Source of the DNA: Acidobacteriota bacterium
GTDB lineage: Bacteria; Acidobacteriota; Vicinamibacteria; Vicinamibacterales; CAVVIG01
NCBI GenBank assembly: GCA_003223775.1
Contig: QHWK01000755.1
Span: 1-5,876, forward strand
Length of the DNA: 5,876 bases
Direction of reading: 5' to 3'
Positions 1 to 5,449 of the stretch are shown here, piece after piece (position 1 is the stretch's first letter; every line of letters starts with the position of its first letter). Made by a program: the position numbers and the translations under genes. Below the pieces are notes generated by a model that saw nothing but the letters and a program-made list of their open reading frames with translations, ran no database searches and was not told the origin of the DNA.

Positions 1-2
1 TC

Positions 3-380
3 ACCTGGTGGGGCGGCAAGGGAACCGAGCCGGGAAAGTTCGACGAGCCGCACAGCATCGCCATCGATGCGCAGGGACGGCTCTATGTCGGCGATCGCCG
101 CAACAAGCGCGTCCAGGTGTTCGATCAGCGCGGCCAGTTCATCACCCAGTGGACGAATCTCGGCACGCCGTGGGGCGTCTTCGCCAAGGGCGATCGCCTG
201 TATGTCGTCGACGGCACCGAGAACAGCTGTCTGTACATCGCCAGCATCAAGGACGGCGCTGTAATCGAGCGCATCGACGGGCTCAAGAATCCGACCGCGG
301 TCACCGTCGACGAGAAGGGCGCGATCTACATCGCCGAGGTCAACGGCGCCAATGTGAGAAAGCTGGTCAAAGCGAAGTGA
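3..380 (+). CDS. NHL-repeat beta-propeller protein, C-terminal part (5' end outside window)
   Basis: Frame 3 is open from the left edge to the TGA at 378-380 and gives the last 125 residues of a protein that starts before the window. The visible part holds about three NHL-type repeats. The first is the clearest: FDEPHSIAIDAQGRLYVGD followed by RRNKRVQVFD. Later ones show GVFAKGDRLYVVDG and NPTAVTVDEKGAIYIAE. The pattern of a small turn, IAID-xxG-xLYVxD, then a basic NxRVQVF strand, is typical of NHL propellers, including those of the peptidyl-alpha-hydroxyglycine lyase type. NHL propellers are binding or, less often, lyase scaffolds; the substrate cannot be told from this end alone. No start, signal peptide or catalytic residue is visible. 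GTG codons within the frame, such as 117, are internal, because clear NHL sequence continues upstream of them. The family call is secure; the exact role is unknown. Confidence 0.85.
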   Translation, partial: TWWGGKGTEPGKFDEPHSIAIDAQGRLYVGDRRNKRVQVFDQRGQFITQWTNLGTPWGVFAKGDRLYVVDGTENSCLYIASIKDGAVIERIDGLKNPTAVTVDEKGAIYIAEVNGANVRKLVKAK

Positions 381-393
381 CGCGCGAGCGTCA
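378..393. terminator. Stop-codon hairpin with GCGA (GNRA) loop
   Basis: TGACGC (378-383), loop GCGA (384-387), GCGTCA (388-393) form a perfect 6-bp stem closed by a GNRA tetraloop. The left arm begins with the stop codon of the NHL gene. The right arm, read on the minus strand, is also a TGA that ends a hydrophobic minus-strand frame. No U tract follows, so it is not a textbook intrinsic terminator. It could act as a 3'-end stabiliser or bidirectional stop, or be chance. Confidence 0.4.
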
Positions 394-459
394 GGGGCAG
401 ATCGCGAGCAGCAGCAGTATCACGATCGCGACCTGGCCGACGAGCCCGCAGCCGTGACT
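391..459 (-). pseudogene. Possible C-terminal membrane tail of a lost gene
   Basis: On the minus strand the last 22 codons before the TGA (plus 391-393) read GCGLVGQVAIVILLLLAICP at the end. This is a hydrophobic run long enough for a membrane helix or tail anchor. Upstream in the same frame the sequence turns arginine- and serine-rich and looks non-coding, so at most a fragment survives. Its stop lies in the right arm of the 378-393 hairpin, convergent with the NHL gene. In GC-rich DNA a run of leucine codons can arise by chance from CTG repeats, so this is weak. Confidence 0.2.
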
Positions 460-852
460 TGATCGGCTCGGTGCCGCGCACCGTCGCGATGAAGGTGTTC
501 TGCCGTTCAACCGACGGACGTCATGGCGACCAGAGCCTATCGGCTCGCTCGGCAAATTCAAATTCAACGGCACCAACACTACGAGGTTTTCAGGAGGCAC
601 AGGCGAAGGAGTTGATGGAAATCGTTGACATGGAACGTGTCACGCGAAAATCTCCGCCTGACGCGGACGCCGCACGAACTCGCGATCGCCTGGCCGAGGA
701 AAGAGCGGAAGGCCGATCGGAGCGTTCTACAAACCGACACGCCGACCCGCTCAGGTTCGCGCTGCAGCCGCTCGATCTCGCCACGGCCGCGGAAACGGTC
801 ACGTTTAAACACTTCAGCACCCGTCTGATCGTTCGCAACTGAATCAAGCGTG

Positions 853-970
853 CCGTCGGCACACTGACATTCCGACCTACGAGTCGCTTCGAAGTCCCGG
901 CTTGTATCCGGGCATTGACGCCATTTGCTGTCCGAGCGATCACGACGTCGAATACGACCTCATCGCGCCA
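853..970 (+). pseudogene. Displaced fragment of an SBBP/YPGID-domain gene
   Basis: Bases 858-965 match 1562-1669 of the intact SBBP gene at a constant offset of 704, with 7 mismatches in 108 positions (893, 894, 896, 904, 927, 930, 947). A 3-base in-frame gap follows before the match fades at about 970; weaker similarity reaches back to about 853. The fragment codes for HTDIPTYESLR, then SPGLYPGIDAI, then CCPSDHDVEYDL. This equals residues 113-146 of the intact protein, with YT changed to SP, FY to CC and I to V. These changes hit conserved aromatic positions, as expected for an unselected copy. The frame is open from 809 to the TGA at 1220-1222, so a chimeric product of about 137 residues is formally possible, but the flanks are not SBBP-like. 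It is probably a relic of a second, paralogous gene or of a partial duplication. Confidence 0.8.
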
Positions 971-1085
971 CAGACTCTCGAAGTCGTCGCTGTTCTTGCG
1001 GTACTCCTCGGCGACGCGTCGGAGCTCCAGCTCGACGACGTGCTCGCCGAGCTCCGCGACGCTCTGACCGGCGCCAAGCGCGTAT
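971..1085 (-). pseudogene. Unidentified coding-like remnant, possibly minus strand
   Basis: Directly after the SBBP fragment ends, the minus strand reads SVAELGEHVVELELRRVAEE then YRKNSDDFESLW. This is an amphipathic, helix-like composition that resembles real protein more than shadow translation. GC bias at third positions is somewhat better on the minus than on the plus strand, although the plus frame (LEVVAVLAVLLGDASELQLD) is also plausible. There is no start, stop or recognisable family. If real, it is a fragment of a third gene fused tail to tail with the SBBP fragment. Confidence 0.25.
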
Positions 1086-1212
1086 CCGTCAGGCCGGCCG
1101 GGGCCGCACTTCGGCTGCGCGCCACGTCGACAGCGAGCCGACAGTCCTGCGCAAGAAGGTCGGCGTATGCCTTGCTCGGCTGCCTTCCGCAATGCGCTCA
1201 GCCGCATGATCC

Positions 1213-1219
1213 GAAGGAG
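1213..1219 (+). promoter_or_regulatory. Ribosome binding site deciding the SBBP start
   Basis: GAAGGAG at 1213-1219 lies 8 bases before the ATG at 1228. The in-frame GTG at 1219 overlaps this site and cannot use it, so ATG 1228 is the better start. Confidence 0.8.
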
Positions 1220-1227
1220 TGAACAGC

Positions 1228-3801
1228 ATGAAAGCGCGACTCGGTTTCCTGATTGCGGCAATCGCGTGTCCCGCCTGCGCTGGGCGCACCGCGCCGGCGA
1301 CGATGGTGGCGGCGCGGCCGGCAGAACCGCGACTCCCGCTCGTATTCGAGCGCAACGATGGTCAAGCGCCCTTCGATCAGCGATTCATTGTGCGCCGCGG
1401 TGACGTGACCGTCGGATTCGGGTCAAGCGCGGCCACGCTGGCCTTTGCCGACGAGACGCACCTGACGTTACAGTTTCGCGGCGCGCGGTCTGTCAGACCC
1501 GAAGGGGGCACTCCTGCGGACGGCCGAGTCAGCTATTTCATCGGACACGATAAGGACCGCTGGCACACTGACATTCCGACCTACGAGTCGCTTCGATATA
1601 CCGGCTTATATCCGGGCATTGACGCCATTTTCTATCCGAGCGATCACGACATCGAATACGACCTCATCGTCGCGCCGTACGCGAACCCTCGCGACATCGC
1701 GCTGGACTTCGGCGGCGCGCGCCCCGTGCTGGACGCGTCGGGCATGCTGACGGTGCATGCCGAGGTGCATGCGGTGCTCGAACGACAACCCGCCGCGTAC
1801 CAGTCGCTCGATGGCGTCCGGCGACCGGTCGACGTACGCTACCGCGTCGACGACGACGCGGTCCGGTTTGACGTTGGCGAGTACGATCCGCGCGCGCCGC
1901 TCGTCATCGATCCGGTCATTGCATACTCGACACAATTTGGCGGATCGAGCGACGATCACATTCGCGCCGCCGCCGTCGACGCCGCGGGCTACCTGTACGT
2001 CACGGGCGACACCCGCTCGACAAACTTTCCGTCGACGTCGACGTCGTATCATCACCCTGGCGGATTGATCACCAGCTTCATCGCCAAGCTGACGCCTGAC
2101 GGCCAGAAGCTGAAGTATGCCGCGATTGTCGGCGGCGGCGGTGTCGACGCCATTGCCGTCGATGCGGCCGGCGCCGCGTACGTCGCCGGCGTCGCGATTT
2201 CTGGCGATTTTCCGACGACGGCTGGCGCCTTCAAGCCGACGTGCGCGTTCGGTTCTCTCGCGTTCAACGTCGGCTGCGGCTACTTCGAAGGCTTTGTGTT
2301 GAAGATGGCGACGACCGGCAGCGCGCTTGTCTACAGCACGTTCGTCGGCGGACGATCGCAGGAAGACGTGCGCGGCGTCGCGGTGAATGCTGCGGGCGAG
2401 GCAACGGTCGTCGGCGACACGTTCAGTGACGACTTCCCCATCACGCCCGGCGCGTACAGTCAGCATCTGCGCAACAACGGCAGCACGTCGGATACGTTCG
2501 TGACGAAACTCTCGAGCGACGGCTCGCGCCTGGTGTTCTCGACGTACTTCGGCGGGAGCGGCGACGACTCCGCGTCGGCGGTGGCGATTGATGCGTCTGG
2601 CGCCGCATGGATCGGGGGCGGCACGACGTCCGCGGACCTGCCAACCCTTGCCGGCTTCCAACGATGCATCTACGGGCTTGCCGTCGGCGTCGAAGGCGTG
2701 TTCTTCGCCGGCCGGACCTCATCGCCATATCTGCCTGGCGGCGCACTGCGTCCGAGCACGGTGTCGAGCGCCGCGTTCGTGACGCAGCTCGTCATCGCAC
2801 CGACGCGCACCACGATTGCGACGCGATACCTCGACGGCACCGGCAGCGACGCGGCCACCGGCGTCGCGCTGAGCGGCGGACTCGTGCACGTGGGCGGCAT
2901 CACGTATTCGACTGCGTTTCCGCTGACCGCCGACGCGTGGCAGGGGAGCGTGAGGGGTACGCTCGACTTCACCCCAAGTCATTCCTTCTACGCGACGGTC
3001 CCGCTCTCGCCAACCGGCATCTTGTCCACGCCGAATTTCGCCACGTTTTTCGGAGGCGCCAAGGCCGACGGTGCCGCGGGCGTCGTCGCCGATCGGACGA
3101 GCGGAGGCGTGTATCTCTTCGGTGATTCGCAAACGCACGACATGCCGCTCGTCAACGCGCACTGGCGGGGATCCGGCGGCGGCGAAGGCTTCATCACACA
3201 CATCGTTCCGACGGCTGCGTTCATGAGCGCCGATGCACGCGATATCGTGCTCTACGCGGCCGACGCTGTGCTCCACGGCAACTACGTGCGCAGTGACGAT
3301 CCGACGGCGGCTGCTGCGCGGCGCGTCTGGGAACCCATCAACGGCGTGGGGAACCCTGACATGCCGAGCGACGCGCCTGTCGACTACTTCGAGCTGACAT
3401 TTCTGGCTCCGGCCGGTTTGGAGTTCAGGCTGTGGATGCGTGGCAACACGGCGCTCGAATCGGCGTCGTACGATTCGGTCTGGGCCCAGTTCTCGGACAG
3501 CGTGGATGCGACAGGGCAGCCAGCCTGGCGGATCGCCAGCACGTCCGCCATGCCGCTGGCGCTCGAGGAATGCGACGGCTGCGGCGTCAGCGGCTGGGGG
3601 TGGCACGATGACGGGAACGGCATCGGCGTCCGCGGACCGACGGTGCGATTCGCGACGAGCGGGATGCACACACTACGCATCCAAGCGCGCGAACTTGGAC
3701 TCGGGATCGATCAGCTCATTCTGTCCAGTCACAAATGGCTGATGACGAGGCCAGGCGCACCGAAGAAGAGCACGAATGTGTACCCGAAGACCCGGTTCTG
3801 A
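1228..3801 (+). CDS. Secreted SBBP-repeat beta-propeller protein with C-terminal CBM-like module
   Basis: This is an 857-residue protein starting at ATG 1228, chosen for the GAAGGAG 8 bases upstream. Residues 1-18 form an export signal (MKARLGFLIAAIACPACA), with an ACA-G signal peptidase I site; Cys14 in a weak lipobox (AIAC) leaves a lipoprotein possible. Residues about 37-230 form the domain that usually precedes SBBP repeats: FERNDGQ at 40-46, WHTDIPTYESLRYTGLYPGID at 112-132 except for one-residue variation, IEYDL at 142-146 and PLVIDPV at 224-230. Seven propeller-like blades follow (about 231-663), with FGGSSDD/VGGRSQED/FGGSGDD and DFPTT-type turns. Residues about 672-840 form a separate beta-rich module with ECDGCGVSGWGW (781-792), LRIQARELGLGIDQLILS (816-833) and a final PGAPKKST; it resembles carbohydrate-binding galactose-binding-like folds. 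The role is probably extracellular binding or adhesion; no enzyme motif is seen. Debris lies on both sides, so the gene is probably monocistronic. Confidence 0.9.
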   Translation: MKARLGFLIAAIACPACAGRTAPATMVAARPAEPRLPLVFERNDGQAPFDQRFIVRRGDVTVGFGSSAATLAFADETHLTLQFRGARSVRPEGGTPADGRVSYFIGHDKDRWHTDIPTYESLRYTGLYPGIDAIFYPSDHDIEYDLIVAPYANPRDIALDFGGARPVLDASGMLTVHAEVHAVLERQPAAYQSLDGVRRPVDVRYRVDDDAVRFDVGEYDPRAPLVIDPVIAYSTQFGGSSDDHIRAAAVDAAGYLYVTGDTRSTNFPSTSTSYHHPGGLITSFIAKLTPDGQKLKYAAIVGGGGVDAIAVDAAGAAYVAGVAISGDFPTTAGAFKPTCAFGSLAFNVGCGYFEGFVLKMATTGSALVYSTFVGGRSQEDVRGVAVNAAGEATVVGDTFSDDFPITPGAYSQHLRNNGSTSDTFVTKLSSDGSRLVFSTYFGGSGDDSASAVAIDASGAAWIGGGTTSADLPTLAGFQRCIYGLAVGVEGVFFAGRTSSPYLPGGALRPSTVSSAAFVTQLVIAPTRTTIATRYLDGTGSDAATGVALSGGLVHVGGITYSTAFPLTADAWQGSVRGTLDFTPSHSFYATVPLSPTGILSTPNFATFFGGAKADGAAGVVADRTSGGVYLFGDSQTHDMPLVNAHWRGSGGGEGFITHIVPTAAFMSADARDIVLYAADAVLHGNYVRSDDPTAAAARRVWEPINGVGNPDMPSDAPVDYFELTFLAPAGLEFRLWMRGNTALESASYDSVWAQFSDSVDATGQPAWRIASTSAMPLALEECDGCGVSGWGWHDDGNGIGVRGPTVRFATSGMHTLRIQARELGLGIDQLILSSHKWLMTRPGAPKKSTNVYPKTRF
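1924..3216 (+). repeat. Seven SBBP propeller blades within the protein
   Basis: Degenerate repeats of about 65-75 residues begin near residues 233 (YSTQFGGSSDD), 297 (YAAIVGGGG), 369 (YSTFVGGRSQED), 437 (FSTYFGGSGDD), 481 (IYGLAVGVEG), 534 (YLDGTGSDAA) and 606 (TFFGGAKADG). The usual unit is YST-xxGG-xxD, then AVDAxGxxYVxGxT, then S-xDFPTT, then FVxKLxxxG. The fifth unit is short: it lacks the YST-GG strand and runs directly from ADLPTLAGFQRC into IYGLAVG. Seven units would suit one closed propeller, though the short blade makes the count uncertain. Confidence 0.7.
2031..2046. repeat. Short GTCGAC tandem repeat inside the SBBP gene
   Basis: GTCGACGTCGACGTCG is two and two-thirds copies of a hexamer and encodes the STSTS stretch in the first blade. 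It is in frame and could expand or contract without breaking the gene. This is probably minor. Confidence 0.5.
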
Positions 3802-3890
3802 ACGCCCACACGCGAACCGTGAAGGGTGCACAAATTCGGATCCGGTCTCGATGCCCGAGCGGCAAACGCGAATCGGATAGGGTGGGTGCG

Positions 3891-3896
3891 TATAAT
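3891..3896 (+). promoter_or_regulatory. TATAAT -10 box before the transposase remnant
   Basis: A perfect TATAAT at 3891-3896, preceded by TGCG (almost an extended -10), lies 31 bases before the GTG of the truncated transposase. No good -35 hexamer is seen 16-18 bases upstream (about GCGAAT). It is likely the element's own promoter, possibly still active and pointing toward the minus-strand gene's 3' end. Confidence 0.45.
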
Positions 3897-3902
3897 TGGG
3901 CC

Positions 3903-3915
3903 GTAGCCTGGCTAC
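3903..3915 (+). promoter_or_regulatory. Perfect 13-base hairpin just before the transposase RBS
   Basis: GTAGCCTGGCTAC is perfectly self-complementary around one central T; as RNA it would form at least a 5-bp stem with a CTG loop. It ends one base before the AGAGGAGG ribosome binding site (3916-3923). Hairpins at this place often limit transposase translation; here it would act on a dead gene. Confidence 0.4.
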
Positions 3916-3927
3916 AGAGGAGGCTTC

Positions 3928-4029
3928 GTGCTCGTGTCGTTGTGCTATGTGTCGCTTCGCTGGCTGCTCGAATTCGTGGCGTGGCGCGCTCGGTCGCAGG
4001 AGTTTCAGGAACTCGAAATCTCGTTGTAG
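3928..4029 (+). pseudogene. Transposase (integrase-core) N-terminal fragment
   Basis: From GTG 3928 the frame reads LVSLCYVSLRWLLEFV then AWRARSQEFQELEI and meets a TAG at 4027-4029 after 33 codons. This matches the remembered start of a widespread integrase-core transposase family, in which a hydrophobic segment, then R-SQEF-ELEI, is followed by VVLRHELAVLRR. The match stops at ELEI (about 4020), exactly where the minus-strand fragment starts. AGAGGAGG at 3916-3923 is a strong ribosome binding site, with 4 bases to GTG 3928 or 10 to an in-frame GTG at 3934. Intact relatives are roughly ten times longer. The catalytic DDE domain is absent, so this is a dead 5' end. Confidence 0.65.
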
Positions 4030-4118
4030 TAAACCTGGAACTCACGCGGCACCGTCTTGATTTCCTCGATCTGTAAAATCCGAAGATTCGCCGCCCAGCG
4101 GTACGCCTCAAACAACGA
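4020..4118 (-). pseudogene. Transposase integrase-core C-terminal fragment with internal deletion
   Basis: Read on the minus strand, codons from plus 4118 down to 4020 give SLFEAYRWAANLRILQIEEI then KTVP, followed directly by REFQVYYNE. In intact integrase-core transposases, ANLR-L-IEEIKTVP is followed by roughly 35-40 residues of the type SHPFVERLIGTIRRE before the EFQ-YYNE segment. Those residues, including the region of the catalytic Glu, are missing here, with the joint at about plus 4046/4047. The deletion keeps the frame. Beyond YYNE the reading frame enters the reverse complement of the plus-strand fragment and stops at plus 4005-4007. There is no start codon or upstream domain. Family recognition is from memory of the motif order. 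Confidence 0.65.
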
Positions 4119-4231
4119 GCACCCAGTAGCTCCGAAGCGCGATCGACTCGCACCGGAGGAGGTCCACGCTACAGAGGCTGTCGGTGGTGTGGCCGATAAA
4201 CGACAACGACGCGTACGCGCGTTCGACTGCG

Positions 4232-5377
4232 TTACAGCGGGCGGGAGGCCGCGAGAACGACGGTGACGCCCGACGTTGCATCCGTCGCCGTCACCTTTCC
4301 GTTCGCGAGGACGACATCGTCGACCTTCTGGAATCCGTCGGGCGTTCGCGTGTAGAACATCAGGAACGCTGATCCGATTTTCGATTTGGCGGGAAGCCAG
4401 CGGTACGTCGGCGCGCCGAGCAGTGAATTGGTCTGAATCACTTCGCGCCGGGGCAGGTCGAACGGCTGCGTGGCGAATTCCAGGCCGCGAGCGATGCGGT
4501 TATCGCCCGGATACGATTCCCACGACTGCGTCCACGGGTACTCCTCCCTCCGAAAGATGTACCCGAGCAGCAGGTGCCTGCTCGCGTTGAAGGCCGTGAC
4601 GAACACCAGGCGCCGTGCCGGGTCCATCAGGGACGTGGTGTGATCGACGATCGGCACTCGCGCAGGCGTCGAGCGAACGTCGATCGATTCGCCGTTCAGC
4701 CCTGGCGCCATGGGCCAGGTGAACGGCCTGAACGAGGCGAGCCGGTGTGGCAGCGTCTCGGACTGGGATTCGTGCGAGCGCGTCATCGCTCGCATTGCGG
4801 ACATCTCCACGACCGTCTTCCCCAGCTCGAGGAACGGCGCGCCGATCGTGGCGTGTTCTCCCCAGTTGATCGGGCGGTCGAACGACAGCAGATTCTCCAG
4901 CTCGCTCTCGACGTACACGACGTTCTCACCATCGACGATGCGGATCGTCCGCCGGAACACTTCCTGGACCAGCGGCAGCGTCGCGGAGAACGACATCGTG
5001 ATGGTGCCGAATCCGCCGGCGGCGCTCGTTCGGCCGGACGCGAGGATCTCCCACTGCACGCGGTGCGCTTCGCCGTGGCCGGGCAAGCCGGCGATCCGCT
5101 CCTCAGGCGAGACAGGCCCGAAGCCATCGACGCACACGAAGTGTCCCAACTCGGCATGCAAGGGGTTGACGGCGGCGGGGTCGTCGTTCAAGACCAGCCG
5201 AACCATGGCGCCACCCTCGGACCGCACGGCGAGCGTCACCTTGTCGTTCGCGATCATCCGCACCGGTTTGCCGTCGAGCAACACCGGCTCTTGAGCGAGA
5301 GCCGAGACAGCGCACGCCATCAGGACGATGAGCGTGCGCGCAGGAACGGATGCAGGCGCATGCATCGGAATCGGCAT
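4232..5377 (-). CDS. Secreted protein, probable galactose-mutarotase-like fold
   Basis: This encodes 381 residues from ATG at plus 5377 to the TAA at 4232-4234. Residues 1-28 form a signal peptide (PARTLIVLMACAVSALA, cleavage before QEP), so the product is exported to the periplasm or beyond. The frame is open upstream, but this Met is the one placed just before the signal sequence. A second Met at residue 5 (plus 5365) is possible. The upstream AAGGGA is a weak, rather distant ribosome binding site. The mature part is beta-rich. LGHFVCVDGFGP (77-88), PGHGEAH (99-105), INWGEHATIG (170-179, His175) and GLEFATQPFD (Glu300 within LEF) occur in the order His, His, Glu, as in aldose-1-epimerase-like proteins, where two His and a Glu act on the sugar ring. 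I infer a sugar-binding or sugar-epimerising role; it could be non-catalytic. It faces the lactonase-like gene divergently. Confidence 0.8.
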   Translation of the reverse strand: MPIPMHAPASVPARTLIVLMACAVSALAQEPVLLDGKPVRMIANDKVTLAVRSEGGAMVRLVLNDDPAAVNPLHAELGHFVCVDGFGPVSPEERIAGLPGHGEAHRVQWEILASGRTSAAGGFGTITMSFSATLPLVQEVFRRTIRIVDGENVVYVESELENLLSFDRPINWGEHATIGAPFLELGKTVVEMSAMRAMTRSHESQSETLPHRLASFRPFTWPMAPGLNGESIDVRSTPARVPIVDHTTSLMDPARRLVFVTAFNASRHLLLGYIFRREEYPWTQSWESYPGDNRIARGLEFATQPFDLPRREVIQTNSLLGAPTYRWLPAKSKIGSAFLMFYTRTPDGFQKVDDVVLANGKVTATDATSGVTVVLAASRPL

Positions 5378-5394
5378 GATACCCGTACCGTCCC

Positions 5395-5408
5395 TTGCTC
5401 GAGAGCAA
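5395..5408. promoter_or_regulatory. Dyad in the divergent intergenic region
   Basis: TTGCT-CGAG-AGCAA is a 5-bp inverted repeat around CGAG, centred in the 72-base gap between the two divergent starts (5377 and 5450). Its position suits a shared operator, but it is short. TAGAAT at 5426-5431 is a possible -10 box for the plus gene without a clear -35. Confidence 0.25.
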
Positions 5409-5437
5409 AAGTGAGCGCCGCGCGATAGAATCTCGCC

Positions 5438-5442
5438 GGAGG
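5438..5442 (+). promoter_or_regulatory. Ribosome binding site of the lactonase-like gene
   Basis: GGAGG at 5438-5442, 7 bases before ATG 5450, fixes the start of the right-edge gene. Confidence 0.75.
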
Positions 5443-5449
5443 TCGAGCC

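Larger units (their letters stand above)
381..1218. other. Gene-debris region without an intact gene
   Basis: About 840 bases separate the NHL stop from the ribosome binding site of the SBBP gene. Several frames are open, but none has a convincing start with a ribosome binding site or a recognisable full domain. Three things stand out. First, a minus-strand hydrophobic tail lies at 391-459. Second, a plus frame open from 458 to the TGA at 626-628 encodes, around 530-620, the protein-like stretch PIGSLGKFKFNGTNTTRFSG from a locally AT-richer patch. Third, a 108-base near-copy of the SBBP gene lies at 858-965, followed by a stretch with good coding character on the minus strand at about 971-1085. 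The region at 630-850 shows nothing I recognise. I read the whole stretch as decayed and rearranged gene pieces. Confidence 0.6.
3802..4231. mobile_element. Rearranged remnant of integrase-type insertion sequences
   Basis: This 430-base gap between two convergent genes holds a plus-strand 5' end and a minus-strand 3' end of integrase-core (DDE, rve-type) transposase genes, fused near 4020. No terminal inverted repeats or target duplication could be found by eye at either side, so the element ends are not defined. Bases about 3802-3885 and 4120-4231 show no gene; the latter includes only a 10-bp palindrome CGCGTACGCG at 4210-4219. Confidence 0.65.

Noticed and set aside
590..1261. Minus-strand open frame of 223 codons across the debris
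   Set aside because: It runs through the antisense of the SBBP fragment and into the start of the intact SBBP gene, so it is not a single gene; only the stretch at about 971-1085 has real coding character.
1606..2661. Long minus-strand open frame (351 codons) inside the SBBP gene
   Set aside because: It is the antisense shadow of a high-GC gene: arginine- and alanine-rich, without domains, while the plus frame shows clear SBBP motifs throughout.
2719..3669. Second long minus-strand open frame (316 codons) in the SBBP gene
   Set aside because: Same reason as above; it covers the conserved C-terminal module of the plus-strand protein and has Arg/His-rich shadow composition.
3793..3819. CGGTTC ... 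GAACCG inverted repeat at the end of the SBBP gene as terminator
   Set aside because: Six-base stem with a 15-base loop and no U tract; too weak to call.
4210..4219. CGCGTACGCG palindrome as terminator of the minus-strand gene
   Set aside because: A 10-bp palindrome without a loop or T run; common by chance in GC-rich DNA.
4574..5428. Plus-strand open frame of 284 codons opposite the mutarotase-like gene
   Set aside because: Arg/Asp/His-rich shadow translation. The minus strand has a signal peptide and conserved His/Glu motifs.
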